From an uncultured Oscillospiraceae bacterium (GTDB lineage Bacteria > Bacillota > Clostridia > Oscillospirales > Oscillospiraceae): a stretch of 64,000 nt of DNA. The notes under the pieces are model-generated. The model made no database searches and was not told the origin of the DNA. It saw only the letters and a list, made by a program, of their open reading frames with translations. Of the stretch, positions 52,421-61,274 are shown piece after piece. Both the position numbers and the translations under genes were made by a program. The DNA lies in contig CAAEOT010000026.1 in assembly GCA_900757655.1 (NCBI GenBank), positions 1 to 64,000 on the forward strand, given 5' to 3'. Positions within the stretch are counted from its first letter, which is position 1. Every line of letters begins with the position of its first letter.

Positions 52421-53872
52421 ATGGACGAAAACAAACGTGGTTCATTTGGCAGCACAATCGGCTTTCTGCTCTCTGCCATCGGTTCTGCCGTCGGCCTTGG
52501 CAACATCTGGGGTTTCCCGTACAAGATGGGCAGATGCGGCGGCTTTACCTTCCTGATCGTTTACCTGGCTCTGGCGGCATTTGTCGGCTTCGCGATCATG
52601 CTCTCTGAGCTGGCGATCGGCCGCAGCACCGGCTTCGGTCCGGTCAACGCCTACAAGAAGGTCTCGAAGAAGTTCAAGTGGATCGGCTGGCTGGCCATCA
52701 TTGCCCCGTTCCTGATCATGACCTTCTACTCGGTCCTCGGCGGCTACTGCATCTATTACATGGTCATCAACGTCGTCGGCATGTTCAGCGGCATGCCGGA
52801 CAGCAGCTCCTTCGGGGCTCTGCTCACCAACCCGTGGGCCAGCATCGGCTGCATGGTTCTGTTCATGGTCATCTGCTATCTCATCAACCGCGGCGGTGTC
52901 GGCGGCGGCATTGAGAAGTTCAACACGATCGGCATGCCCGCACTGTTCGTCATGCTCGTCATCGTCATCATCCGTGCCTGGACGCTTCCGAATGCGGACG
53001 TCGGCCTCAAGTATATGTTCGTCCCCGGCTACGCTCTGAAGGCGGGCTTCTTTGACAAGGCGCCCGGCTTTATGGAAGTTCTCGCAACGGCCGGCGGCCA
53101 GATGTTCTTCTCCCTGTCTCTTGCCATGGGCGCCATGATCACCTACGGCTCCTACCTCGGCAAGAATGAGAACCTCCCGAAAAACTCCGTCATCATCGTC
53201 ATCTCCGATACCATGGTTGCCATCATGGCCGGTCTCGCCGTTATCCCGGCGGCCGTCGCCAACGGCATCGCCAAGGGCATGGCCGTCTCCGATATCAAGC
53301 TCGGCGGCCCGAACCTCCTGTTCGCCACGCTGCAGGACGTGTTCCATGACATGGGCACCATCGGCGGTATCTTCGGCCTGATCTTCTACGCCCTCGTTCT
53401 GATCGCGGCCATCTCCTCCGCCATCTCCCTGATCGAGGCGGTCTCCGTCACCTTCATCGACCACGCCAGCGCCAAGGGTCACGAGCGTGACCGCAACAAG
53501 GTGCTCGCCGTCGTCTGCCTCGCCATCACCCTGCTGGCCTGCCTCGTCGCGGTTGACGGTCTCGGCTCCAACGGCATCGCGCCGAAGGATCTGTTCCACA
53601 TCAACTCCAAGGCTGACTGGTGCGCTGACTGGCTCGACTTCATGGATATGCTCTCTGAAGGCATTGCCATGCCGCTCGGCGCCCTGCTCATGTCCATCAT
53701 GGTCGGCTGGGAGATCAAGCCGAAATCCCTGTACGGCGAGATCGACAGCGGCTACAACGGCCACATCCACGGCTACTACACCTTCTGCATTAAGTACCTC
53801 TGCCCTGTGATCATGTTCTTCATCCTGCTTGTGCAGATCAGCACGTTCTTCGGTCTGGGCTGGTTCAACTGA
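52421..53872 (+). CDS. Neurotransmitter:sodium symporter family transporter
   Basis: 483-residue membrane protein with 11-12 helices that probably imports an amino acid with sodium. Helix 1 carries the NSS signature IGFLLSAIGSAVGLGNIWGF with the unwound sodium site, followed by GGGFTFLIVY-like MGRCGGFTFLIVYLAL; helix 6 region AGGQMFFSLSLAMGAMITYG is also diagnostic. Substrate cannot be told. ATG with TTGGAGG 8 bp upstream. Codon use is biased toward strong expression. Single gene with its own terminator. Confidence 0.95.
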   Translation: MDENKRGSFGSTIGFLLSAIGSAVGLGNIWGFPYKMGRCGGFTFLIVYLALAAFVGFAIMLSELAIGRSTGFGPVNAYKKVSKKFKWIGWLAIIAPFLIMTFYSVLGGYCIYYMVINVVGMFSGMPDSSSFGALLTNPWASIGCMVLFMVICYLINRGGVGGGIEKFNTIGMPALFVMLVIVIIRAWTLPNADVGLKYMFVPGYALKAGFFDKAPGFMEVLATAGGQMFFSLSLAMGAMITYGSYLGKNENLPKNSVIIVISDTMVAIMAGLAVIPAAVANGIAKGMAVSDIKLGGPNLLFATLQDVFHDMGTIGGIFGLIFYALVLIAAISSAISLIEAVSVTFIDHASAKGHERDRNKVLAVVCLAITLLACLVAVDGLGSNGIAPKDLFHINSKADWCADWLDFMDMLSEGIAMPLGALLMSIMVGWEIKPKSLYGEIDSGYNGHIHGYYTFCIKYLCPVIMFFILLVQISTFFGLGWFN

Positions 53873-53916
53873 TCGCAGCATCAGAAGCTTTTCGTACAAC
53901 GAAACAAAACAACCGC

Positions 53917-53945
53917 AACCGGCAGCCTTCTGGCTGCCGGTTTTT
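53917..53945 (+). terminator. Terminator after the symporter gene
   Basis: 11-bp perfect stem (53917-53927 with 53932-53942), TTCT loop, TTTTT tract. Confidence 0.92.
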
Positions 53946-54002
53946 GTTGTGCCATGCGCTGCGGCGGCGGTCACCGTGCAGCCCACGTTCGGACATGGAA
54001 AA

Positions 54003-54113
54003 AGCGCCGTGCAGATCGCTCTGCACGGCGCTCTTCCGCTTGGGAAAATGAAGATGGGAGAAAGAAAAAAGAGGATTGGTAAGTTTGCGGCGGCGGGGCG
54101 GTTACCCGCCGCC
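54003..54113 (-). terminator. Hairpins downstream of the HtrA gene
   Basis: Two hairpins follow the stop codon on the minus strand: 54089-54097 with 54105-54113 (9 bp), then 54003-54015 with 54020-54032 (13 bp) followed by TTTTTCC. The second is the better terminator. Confidence 0.75.
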
Positions 54114-54140
54114 GATGGACGATAGAGAAGGAGTGCGCGC

Positions 54141-55685
54141 TTACTTCGTGCTGTCGCTGGCGCGGTCGAAGGTGACGGTCAGCTTCAGCGTCTCGCCGCT
54201 GCGCGAGACGGTCAGCGTAGCGCTCTCACCAGCGGAGTACCCGCGCAGCGCGCTGCGCAGCGCATCGCCGGAGGAGACAGCCGTGTCGTCGATGGCGGTG
54301 ATGATGTCGCCCGCCTTCAGGCCGGCCTTCTCGGCGCAGCTGCCGCTGTTAACGGCGTTGACATACGCGCCTTTCGGCATGTTGTAGTACTGCGCGGCGC
54401 TGTCCGGGATGGTCTGCAGCGTGATGCCGAGCTGGGCCCGGTCGGTCACGGTGCCGTTTTTCATGAGGTCGTTTGCGATGGCCACGGCGTCATTGACCGG
54501 GATGGCGAAGCCCAGACCCTCCACGCCGGAGGAACTGTATTTCGCGGTCACGATGCCGATGACCTGACCGGAGGTGTTGTACACCGGACCGCCGGAGTTG
54601 CCGGCGTTGACGGCAGCGTCGATCTGGAACATATTGATGCCGTTGTCGGTGCCGTCGGAGGTGGTGATGGTGCGGTCGAGCGCACTGATCATGCCGCTCG
54701 TCATGGTAAACTCCAGCTCGCCGAGCGGGTTGCCCACGGCGTAGACCGTGTCGCCGACGGTCATGCTGTCGCTGTCGCCGAAGGTGACGGGCGTCACGCC
54801 GGTGGCGTCGACCTTGAGCAGGGCAATGTCATTGTCCTCGTCCACGCCGACGATGGTCGCCTGATAGGTCGTGCCGTCGTAGGTGAGCACGGACACGGCG
54901 TAGCCGTACTGGTGCGCGGTGGAGATGACGTGGTAGTTCGTGAGCACATAGCCGTCATCGGTAATGAAAAAGCCGCTGCCGCAGCTCGCCTGGGAGCTGG
55001 TCTGGCCGAAGTAGTTGGTGTAGGTCACTTCCGTCGTGATGGCGACGACCTGCTTGCACGCCTGATTGTAGATCGCAGCGGCGGAGCTCGGGTCGGAGCT
55101 GACCGGCTGCGTCACGAGCGTGCCGCCGGAGTTGGAGGCGGAGCTGCTGCCGGTCTTGCCGGAGCGGGTGATGAGCCCCGCAATCGCGCCGCCGCCAAGG
55201 CCGCCGAGCAGCGCGCACACGAGGCACAGGCACGCGATGCGCGTGATGAGCCGCTTTTGTTCCGGCGTGCGCGCAGTCCTGGGCTTTCTCGGGCGGTGCT
55301 TGTGCTTGGGCTTCTCGGCCCAGGCGTCGTCGTTCGGCGTGTAGTAGCGCGGCGGGGTGCTGCCCGCATCGTCGCTGGGGTGGAAGTTTGCGTCCTCGTA
55401 GCTGCGCTCGGCTTCGGGGCGGACGATGTGATACGTCACGTCCTCGCTGCCGTCGATCTTTGCGCCGCAGCTCGTGCAGAAGCTCGCGCCCGGCTCGAGC
55501 GCCGCCCCGCACTGCGGGCACACGCGGCCCTGTGCGGAGCCGGTCCCGTTTGCCGCCGTCTCTGCCTGCGCGGAGGTGTTCTCCGTGCCTTCTGCCTGCG
55601 CGGAGGTGGTTTCGGTCCCTGCCTGTGCGGAAGTGGTTTCAGCTTCCGGCTGTTCGCTTTCGGGGAAATTGGAAGCGTCGTTCAT
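54141..55685 (-). CDS. htrA: HtrA/DegP-type serine protease with N-terminal zinc ribbon
   Basis: 514 residues. Order: acidic low-complexity tail with three TSAQA repeats (about 18-42), a zinc ribbon (VCPQCGAALE, FCTSCGAK; about 55-78), a linker, one membrane helix (about 150-172), an extracytoplasmic trypsin-like domain and a C-terminal PDZ domain. Catalytic triad: His in TNYHVIS, Asp in DNDIALLKV, Ser in NAGNSGGPVY. It degrades or senses misfolded proteins outside the membrane. The cytoplasmic zinc ribbon is an added module. ATG at 55685 with a GGGAGG site; the frame to 55844 is intergenic. Confidence 0.93.
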   Translation of the reverse strand: MNDASNFPESEQPEAETTSAQAGTETTSAQAEGTENTSAQAETAANGTGSAQGRVCPQCGAALEPGASFCTSCGAKIDGSEDVTYHIVRPEAERSYEDANFHPSDDAGSTPPRYYTPNDDAWAEKPKHKHRPRKPRTARTPEQKRLITRIACLCLVCALLGGLGGGAIAGLITRSGKTGSSSASNSGGTLVTQPVSSDPSSAAAIYNQACKQVVAITTEVTYTNYFGQTSSQASCGSGFFITDDGYVLTNYHVISTAHQYGYAVSVLTYDGTTYQATIVGVDEDNDIALLKVDATGVTPVTFGDSDSMTVGDTVYAVGNPLGELEFTMTSGMISALDRTITTSDGTDNGINMFQIDAAVNAGNSGGPVYNTSGQVIGIVTAKYSSSGVEGLGFAIPVNDAVAIANDLMKNGTVTDRAQLGITLQTIPDSAAQYYNMPKGAYVNAVNSGSCAEKAGLKAGDIITAIDDTAVSSGDALRSALRGYSAGESATLTVSRSGETLKLTVTFDRASDSTK

Positions 55686-55882
55686 GTTTTTTTGCCTCCC
55701 GGCTGTGTTGTTTTTGAAGTGTCTATATCGTAGTCGATATTTGTAACACGCGCATGAACAAAGGGCGAAGATTTTTCGAATATTCCCAAAAGCATTTGTG
55801 AACACTGCGTCTGATTTATGAACGCGCGGCAAAAAACCGCCCACACATCGTCGGATGTGCGGGCGGTAGGGCTTTGCGGGTG

Positions 55883-57754
55883 TTACCGGCCGAAGCTGCT
55901 GTCGGTCGTTTCGTAGGTGTTGATGGCCGGCTGCGTGTCAGGCTCGCCGCCGTACTTGATCGAGTCGCCCTCGAGCAGCGGCTTGATGTCGTGCGCGCGC
56001 AGCCATGCAAGCGTGCGCGTGGAATCGGTCAGCGGGGTGTAGTCGACATTGGCGTAGGTCGTTTCGCCCGTTGCCGGGTCGTACTGGCTGAGCTGATAAC
56101 CGATGGTCACGGCGTAGGCCGTGCTCTGCCGCGTGCCGCTGTCGGTCAGCCAGGCGCGGCCCATGGTGCCGTCCGCGCAGTCGGGCACGATGGCGTTTTC
56201 GTACAGGTCGAGCGCCTGCTCGGCCGTGAGCTCCATGTAGAGGTAGTCGCCGCTTTCGGTCTCATAGCCGATGTTTGTGTAGGTGAGGTGCTCGAGCGTC
56301 ACGGCCAGCTCCGGCGTGTTGCGCGTGGCGCGCGCTTCGTCGCAGTTGAGCACCTGCTCGATCTGCGCCAGACGCGTGCTCGTGTCGGGGAGCGTGTATT
56401 CGCGCATCAGCACCTTACCGTTTGTGAGCTTGTAGGTCAGCTGCAGACTGGTGATGCTGGTGTCGTCCGTGATCTTTTCGCGCTCCGCCACGACGGCGCG
56501 GTGGATGTCCTCCACGGCCTGAATATTCTCCGCCTCGGTGAGCGCGGAGCTGTAACCGTTGCAGATGATGCGCGCGCTTTTGACCTGCGCGGTATCCGGG
56601 ATGCGGCGGGCGTAGCCCGTGAGGTCGCACTTCGCGCCGACCACGACGAGGCAGCACACGGCCGCTGTGACCGCGCAGCCGCGCCAGACCGTGCGCGGGA
56701 TGCGCAGGGACTTGCGGATGACCATCTCGCTGATGACAAAGCCGAGCGCCGCGCCGAGGACTGCCAGCAGCAGAAACGGCGCCAGTTGCGTCCGGTAGGC
56801 CGGCACGTTGAGCAGCATGCCGTACACGCCGACCGGCATTGCCAGACCGGCGAAGAGCGCCACGATGTACTTCAGCACCGGCTTGAGCGCCGGGATGGCA
56901 ACGGTGTCGCCCGCGCTCTCCATGCGGCGGCGCCGGTAGAGCTGACCCGCGCACACGAGCAGCAGCAGCGCGAACGCCGCCCAGACGAGCGGATAGGTCC
57001 AGCCGGAGAAGCTGTTGACGGCGGCCTCTGTCCCCGTGCCGCTGATCGGGCGCAGCAGATAGTCGTTGTTGATGCTTGTGCGCCGCATGAACAGCACCAG
57101 CGGGGAGAGCCAGTCGACCGGCAGATCCACCATGCCCGACATGCCGTACACGAACATGTAGAGCACGGCCTCGACAAGCAGCTGGAAGCCCACGGCGATG
57201 AAGTTCACGAGCAGGTACAGGCACGGCAGCATGACCACGTGGCCGGTGAACATGGCGCACAGCACGGCGATGCCGTAGAATACGACCGTCTCGAGCGCGA
57301 GTATGCCCAGCCAGATGAGCAGCGGCTCGATGACGAGTTCGAAACGCGTCGCCTCGATGAGCACGGCGAGGCCGAAGATCACGGCCTCGGCTGACAGCAG
57401 CATCACAAGGCCCGCCAGCAGATGCGTGCGGAACATGCACCCGCGCCGGATCGGCAGGGAGGCGGCCAGCCCCGCGCTGCGCGGCGTGTACAGATAGCCG
57501 AACATGGCGGCGGCTGCGAGCAGGCCCGCGCAAAACGCTGTCAGCGGCAGCAGCATCTGCGTCTCGGAGAGAATGACGTTCGAGAGGTAGCTGATCTGCC
57601 CGGTCGACACATACGGTATCGTCGAGCGCGCGTTGAGCAGCGCACCTGGCAGCATGATAAACAGGATCACGCCGTAGATGACCCACAGCGGCCACCAGCG
57701 CGACAGGCATTTGCGAAATTCCGTCCCGTTACAGAAGGATGTCTTTGACGGCAT
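55883..57754 (-). CDS. ABC-2 type transporter permease
   Basis: 623-residue membrane protein. N-terminal half holds six helices (about 20-270) typical of ABC-2 permeases, then two or three more helices (about 290-390), then a soluble domain of about 230 residues, probably extracytoplasmic, with no recognised motif. Start at the ATG at 57754 with GGGAGG upstream; it overlaps the end of the ATPase gene by 26 bp. With the ATPase and GntR regulator it forms a YtrA-like operon, often linked to cell-envelope stress or antibiotic export. Confidence 0.85.
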   Translation of the reverse strand: MPSKTSFCNGTEFRKCLSRWWPLWVIYGVILFIMLPGALLNARSTIPYVSTGQISYLSNVILSETQMLLPLTAFCAGLLAAAAMFGYLYTPRSAGLAASLPIRRGCMFRTHLLAGLVMLLSAEAVIFGLAVLIEATRFELVIEPLLIWLGILALETVVFYGIAVLCAMFTGHVVMLPCLYLLVNFIAVGFQLLVEAVLYMFVYGMSGMVDLPVDWLSPLVLFMRRTSINNDYLLRPISGTGTEAAVNSFSGWTYPLVWAAFALLLLVCAGQLYRRRRMESAGDTVAIPALKPVLKYIVALFAGLAMPVGVYGMLLNVPAYRTQLAPFLLLAVLGAALGFVISEMVIRKSLRIPRTVWRGCAVTAAVCCLVVVGAKCDLTGYARRIPDTAQVKSARIICNGYSSALTEAENIQAVEDIHRAVVAEREKITDDTSITSLQLTYKLTNGKVLMREYTLPDTSTRLAQIEQVLNCDEARATRNTPELAVTLEHLTYTNIGYETESGDYLYMELTAEQALDLYENAIVPDCADGTMGRAWLTDSGTRQSTAYAVTIGYQLSQYDPATGETTYANVDYTPLTDSTRTLAWLRAHDIKPLLEGDSIKYGGEPDTQPAINTYETTDSSFGR

Positions 57755-58622
57755 AGTCTGCACCTCCCAATTCATAAATAAAGATCTCCTCGAGCGTCAG
57801 CGGCACCACATCGAGGTACTGCGGCTGCGCGGTGGACAGCCGGTTCGTGACCTCGGCGGCGTCACCGTGCACGATGAGCGTGTACAGGTGGCCCTGACTG
57901 CTCTGGTGCAGGATGTCGAGCCCCTCGGGCAGCTCTGTGCCGTCCGGCAGGGCCACGAGCACCTTGACGATGTTGGCCTGCAGCTCCGAGAGCGGGTGCT
58001 CGAGCAGGACCTTGCCGCCGTTCATGATGCCCACATGGTCGCACACGTCCTCGAGCTCGCGCAGGTTGTGCGACGAGATGAGCACGGTCGTGCCGTTTTC
58101 GGCCACATCGGCCAGCACGAGATTCCAGACCTGGCGGCGCATGACGGGGTCGAGCCCGTCGACCGGCTCGTCGAGGATGAGCACGTCCGGCCGCAGGCAC
58201 ATCGCCAGCCAGAACGCGGCCTGCTTCTGCATGCCCTTGGACAGGCGGCGGATCTGCCGCTTCGGATCGAGCTGAAACACCTCGCCGAGCTTCTGATAGC
58301 GTTCGGCGTCGAACTTCGGGTAGATGCCGCGGTAGTAGCGCATCATGTCCGGGATCGTCGCCTGCGGGAAATAGAACACGTCGTCCGGGATGTAAGCGAT
58401 GCGCGCCTTGACGGCCGGGTTTTCGTACACGGGCTGGCCGTCGATGTCGATCACGCCGCTGTCCGGGCGGTAGATGCCCGTCAGATGGCGGATGAGCGTG
58501 GACTTGCCCGCGCCGTTCGGCCCGACGAGGCCGTACACCGCGCCGCGCGGCACGGTCATGGTCACGCCGTCGAGCGCGCGGAAGCCGTCAAACGTTTTGA
58601 CGACGTCTTTGACTTCAATCAT
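57729..58622 (-). CDS. ABC transporter ATP-binding protein
   Basis: 297-residue exporter-type ATPase. Walker A GLVGPNGAGKSTLIRHL, signature RLSKGMQKQ (a degenerate LSGGQ), Walker B VLILDEPVDGLDP and switch histidine in LISSHNLRELE. The degenerate signature is usual for bacitracin/YtrB-type exporters. Start at 58622 with AAGGAGG 8 bp upstream; overlaps the GntR gene by 8 bp. Partner of the downstream permease. Confidence 0.93.
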   Translation of the reverse strand: MIEVKDVVKTFDGFRALDGVTMTVPRGAVYGLVGPNGAGKSTLIRHLTGIYRPDSGVIDIDGQPVYENPAVKARIAYIPDDVFYFPQATIPDMMRYYRGIYPKFDAERYQKLGEVFQLDPKRQIRRLSKGMQKQAAFWLAMCLRPDVLILDEPVDGLDPVMRRQVWNLVLADVAENGTTVLISSHNLRELEDVCDHVGIMNGGKVLLEHPLSELQANIVKVLVALPDGTELPEGLDILHQSSQGHLYTLIVHGDAAEVTNRLSTAQPQYLDVVPLTLEEIFIYELGGADYAVKDILL

Positions 58623-58938
58623 GGTTCGTTCCTCCTTCGGGGATGCGGCGGCGCAGCTCCTCGCAGCGCATGCCGAGGTATAGCAGCTCCTGCACGGCCG
58701 CATCGAACTGCTGCAGCAGCGCGACCTGCCGCGCGGGATCGTCCGGGATCTGGGCGCAGACGTAGCTGCCGCGCCCGGCAACGGAGCAGATGTAGCCCTC
58801 CGTCTCCAGCTCACGGTAGGCGCGCTGGATCGTGTTCGGGTTGATGGTCAGCTGTGTGGACAGCTCGCGCACCGAGGGCAGCTTTTCGCCCAGCGGCAGT
58901 GAGCCGGACACGATCAGCCGGCGCAGCCCGTCGCGCAC
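58615..58938 (-). CDS. GntR-family (YtrA-type) repressor, start uncertain
   Basis: Winged-helix regulator of an ABC exporter. At least 107 residues from a GTG at 58938: LGEKLPSVRELSTQLTINPN and TIQRAYRELETEGYICSVAG are the GntR DNA-binding core, with a short YtrA-type helical tail. The conserved family opening continues in frame upstream (ISINYRDSRPIYEQ, back to 58980), so the true product is longer. But no ATG, GTG or TTG is in frame before a stop codon; the codon in the right place is ACG at 58983-58981. Either a rare start codon is used or the sequence has an error. Confidence 0.85.
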   Translation of the reverse strand: MRDGLRRLIVSGSLPLGEKLPSVRELSTQLTINPNTIQRAYRELETEGYICSVAGRGSYVCAQIPDDPARQVALLQQFDAAVQELLYLGMRCEELRRRIPEGGTNHD

Positions 58939-59012
58939 CTGCTCGTAGATCGGCCGGGAATCGCGGTAATTGATCGAGATCGTAGTGCAACACCAACTTT
59001 CTGTAGCGTATC

Positions 59013-59039
59013 AACTGTATTAACCGTGTTGGTACAGTT
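59013..59039. promoter_or_regulatory. YtrA-type operator
   Basis: Inverted repeat AACTGTA (59013-59019) and TACAGTT (59033-59039) with a 13-bp spacer, the spacing known for YtrA operators (AGTGTA, 13 bp, TACACT). It overlaps the expected transcription start of the GntR operon, which suits autorepression. Confidence 0.65.
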
Positions 59040-59068
59040 AAGTTACCATGTGTCGGCGCATCTGTCAA
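59040..59068 (-). promoter_or_regulatory. Promoter for GntR-ABC operon
   Basis: On the minus strand TTGACA (59068-59063), 17-bp spacer, TAACTT (59045-59040), immediately followed by the operator. Confidence 0.7.
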
Positions 59069-59096
59069 GGGTTAAGATGCATTTTGATGCAAAAAG

Positions 59097-59124
59097 TTCC
59101 CGGACGCGGGTTCGCGTCCGGGAA
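59097..59124 (-). terminator. Terminator of mnmG
   Basis: 12-bp perfect stem (59097-59108 with 59113-59124), GGTT loop, followed on the minus strand by CTTTTTG. It lies 47 bp past the mnmG stop. Confidence 0.88.
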
Positions 59125-59171
59125 TGGAGAATGTCGAATATCTATGCTGGAGTGCAGAAATCCAGATAATT

Positions 59172-61049
59172 TTATTTCTGTCCCTCGCGGCTCTCGAGAT
59201 AGACCATCAGCGTCGCAATGTCGGCGGGGGAGACGCCGGAGATGCGGCTGGCCTGGCCGAGGCTGGCGGGGCGGATGTCATGGAGCTTCTGCCGCGCTTC
59301 GAGCCGCAGGCAGGACACCTGCCGGTAGTCGAGATCCGGCGGCAGCAGCCGCTCCTCGAGCCGGGTGAACTCCGCTACCTGCCGCAGCTGGCGCTGGATG
59401 TAGCCCGCGTACTTGAGCCGGATCTCCGCCTGCTCGGTCACGACGCGCGGCAGCTTCGGCCGCGCGGGGTCGAACGGCGTGAGATCGGCGTAGGTGATCT
59501 GCGGCCGGCGCAGGAGGTCGGCCAGACTCACGCCCGAGCTCGTCGGCGCGGTGCCGCGCGCGGTGAGCATCGCGGCGAGGGCGTCCGACGGGGCCAGGTG
59601 CGTTTTCTCCAGCCGGGCGCACTCGGCGTCCACCAGCCGGTATTTTTCCTGCACGGCGGCAAAGCGTTCGTCCGATACCAGTCCGATCCGGTGGCCGATG
59701 GCGCTCAGGCGCTCGTCGGCGTTGTCCTGCCGGTGCAGCAGGCGGTACTCCGAACGGGAGGTCATGATGCGGTACGGCTCGTTTGTGCCCTTGGTCACGA
59801 GGTCGTCCACGAGCGTGCCGATGTACCCGTCCGAGCGGCGGAGGATCATGGGCTCTCGCCCCAGCAGCTTCAGCGCCGCGTTCACGCCTGCGACGAAGCC
59901 CTGCACGGCCGCCTCCTCATAGCCGGACGAGCCGTTGAACTGCCCAGCACCGTAGAGGCCGGGCACTTTTTTGGCCTCCAGCGTCGGCAGCAGCTCCGTC
60001 GGATCCACGCAGTCATACTCGATCGCGTAGGCGCAGCGGGTCATCTCCGCGTGCTCGAGCCCCGGCAGTGTGTGCAGCATCGCGACCTGCACGTCCTCCG
60101 GCAGGGAGGAGGAGAAGCCCTGAATATAGAGCTCTTCCGTGTCCAGACCCATCGGCTCGATGAACAGCTGGTGCCGCGGCTTATCGGGGAAGGTCATGAT
60201 CTTCGTCTCGATGGACGGGCAGTAGCGCGGGCCGACGCCCTCGATCACGCCGGAGTAGATCGGGCTGCGGTCGAGGTTCGCGCGGATGATGGCATGCGTG
60301 CGCTCGTTGGTATAGGTCAGGTAGCACACGGCCTTGTTCTCGACCGGGTGCGTGGTGGAAAACGAAAACGGCTCGATCTCCGCGTCGCCCGGCTGCAGCT
60401 CCATGCGGGAAAAGTCCACCGTGCGCGCGTTCACGCGCGGCGGCGTGCCGGTCTTGAACCGGCGCATACGCAGTCCCAGCGCTTTGCAGCATTCCGCCAG
60501 CGGGCCCGCGGCGGCCAGCCCGTCGGGGCCGGAATCGCGCAGCACATCGCCCACGATCGTGCGCCCGTGCAGATACGTGCCCGTCGCGAGCACGGCGGCG
60601 CGGCAGCGGTAGACAGCCCCGTTTGCCGTCACGACGGCGCTGACGCGGCCGTCCTCCGTCTCGACGGCCACGACCTCCGCCTGCTTGACGCGCAGGTTCG
60701 GCTGCAGCTCGAGCGTGTGCTTCATCACGGCCTGATACTTCCGCCGGTCGGCCTGCGCGCGCAGCGAGTGCACGGCCGGCCCTTTGCCGCGGTTGAGCAT
60801 CCGGTACTGGATGCAGGCCTGATCGGCCGCGCGCGCCATCTCGCCGCCGAGCGCATCGAGCTCGCGCACGAGGTGGCCCTTGCCCGTACCGCCGATGGCG
60901 GGGTTGCAGGGCATATTGCCGATGGCGTCCATATTGATCGTAAAACAGACGGTGTCCAGCCCCAGCCGGGCGGCGGCCAGCGCGGCCTCAATGCCCGCGT
61001 GGCCCGCACCGACGACGGCGACGTCACAGCTTCCGGCGTCATAACGCAT
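59172..61049 (-). CDS. mnmG: tRNA uridine 5-carboxymethylaminomethyl modification enzyme MnmG
   Basis: FAD-dependent enzyme that, with MnmE, modifies U34 of several tRNAs. 625 residues. FAD loop VAVVGAGHAGIEAALAAARL, NPAIGGTGKGHLVREL, LATGTYLHGRTIVGD, FKTGTPPRVNARTVDFS and AGQFNGSSGYEEAAVQG are diagnostic. Start at 61049 with a CGGAGGGA site. mnmE is not in the window; in many Firmicutes they are adjacent near the origin, so this locus is rearranged or the partner lies elsewhere. Confidence 0.96.
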   Translation of the reverse strand: MRYDAGSCDVAVVGAGHAGIEAALAAARLGLDTVCFTINMDAIGNMPCNPAIGGTGKGHLVRELDALGGEMARAADQACIQYRMLNRGKGPAVHSLRAQADRRKYQAVMKHTLELQPNLRVKQAEVVAVETEDGRVSAVVTANGAVYRCRAAVLATGTYLHGRTIVGDVLRDSGPDGLAAAGPLAECCKALGLRMRRFKTGTPPRVNARTVDFSRMELQPGDAEIEPFSFSTTHPVENKAVCYLTYTNERTHAIIRANLDRSPIYSGVIEGVGPRYCPSIETKIMTFPDKPRHQLFIEPMGLDTEELYIQGFSSSLPEDVQVAMLHTLPGLEHAEMTRCAYAIEYDCVDPTELLPTLEAKKVPGLYGAGQFNGSSGYEEAAVQGFVAGVNAALKLLGREPMILRRSDGYIGTLVDDLVTKGTNEPYRIMTSRSEYRLLHRQDNADERLSAIGHRIGLVSDERFAAVQEKYRLVDAECARLEKTHLAPSDALAAMLTARGTAPTSSGVSLADLLRRPQITYADLTPFDPARPKLPRVVTEQAEIRLKYAGYIQRQLRQVAEFTRLEERLLPPDLDYRQVSCLRLEARQKLHDIRPASLGQASRISGVSPADIATLMVYLESREGQK

Positions 61050-61093
61050 GACGAGATCCCTCCGGATTCTTATTAGAATAACAACAACTTTTT

Positions 61094-61122
61094 ATTTTAC
61101 CCGTTTTGCGCCACGAATGCAA
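61094..61122 (-). promoter_or_regulatory. Promoter for mnmG
   Basis: On the minus strand TTGCAT (61122-61117), 17-bp spacer, TAAAAT (61099-61094), 45 bp upstream of the start. Confidence 0.65.
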
Positions 61123-61153
61123 GAGCGGCGGGGCGCGTGCGGCGGCAAAAACG

Positions 61154-61174
61154 GTTGTGCAGTATCCGCACAAC
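61154..61174. promoter_or_regulatory. Inverted repeat upstream of the amino-acid ABC operon
   Basis: GTTGTGC (61154-61160) and GCACAAC (61168-61174) with a 7-bp centre, 18 bp upstream of the -35 of the SBP promoter. Looks like an operator; the regulator is unknown. Confidence 0.45.
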
Positions 61175-61191
61175 AAAATGCAAAAAAGCAC

Positions 61192-61219
61192 TTGCTTTAT
61201 CGTGCTAATGTGGTAATAT
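61192..61219 (+). promoter_or_regulatory. Promoter for amino-acid ABC operon
   Basis: TTGCTT (61192-61197), 16-bp spacer, TAATAT (61214-61219). A direct repeat CGTGCTAA lies on both sides of the -10 (61201 and 61225). Confidence 0.55.
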
Positions 61220-61274
61220 AACAGCGTGCTAACAAGCAAAAACAAATTTTGAAATACGATGAAGGAGAACAGAC

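Noticed and set aside
59020..59172. tRNA gene in the mnmG-GntR gap
   Set aside because: The hairpin at 59097-59124 has no cloverleaf partners or T-loop sequence; it is a terminator.
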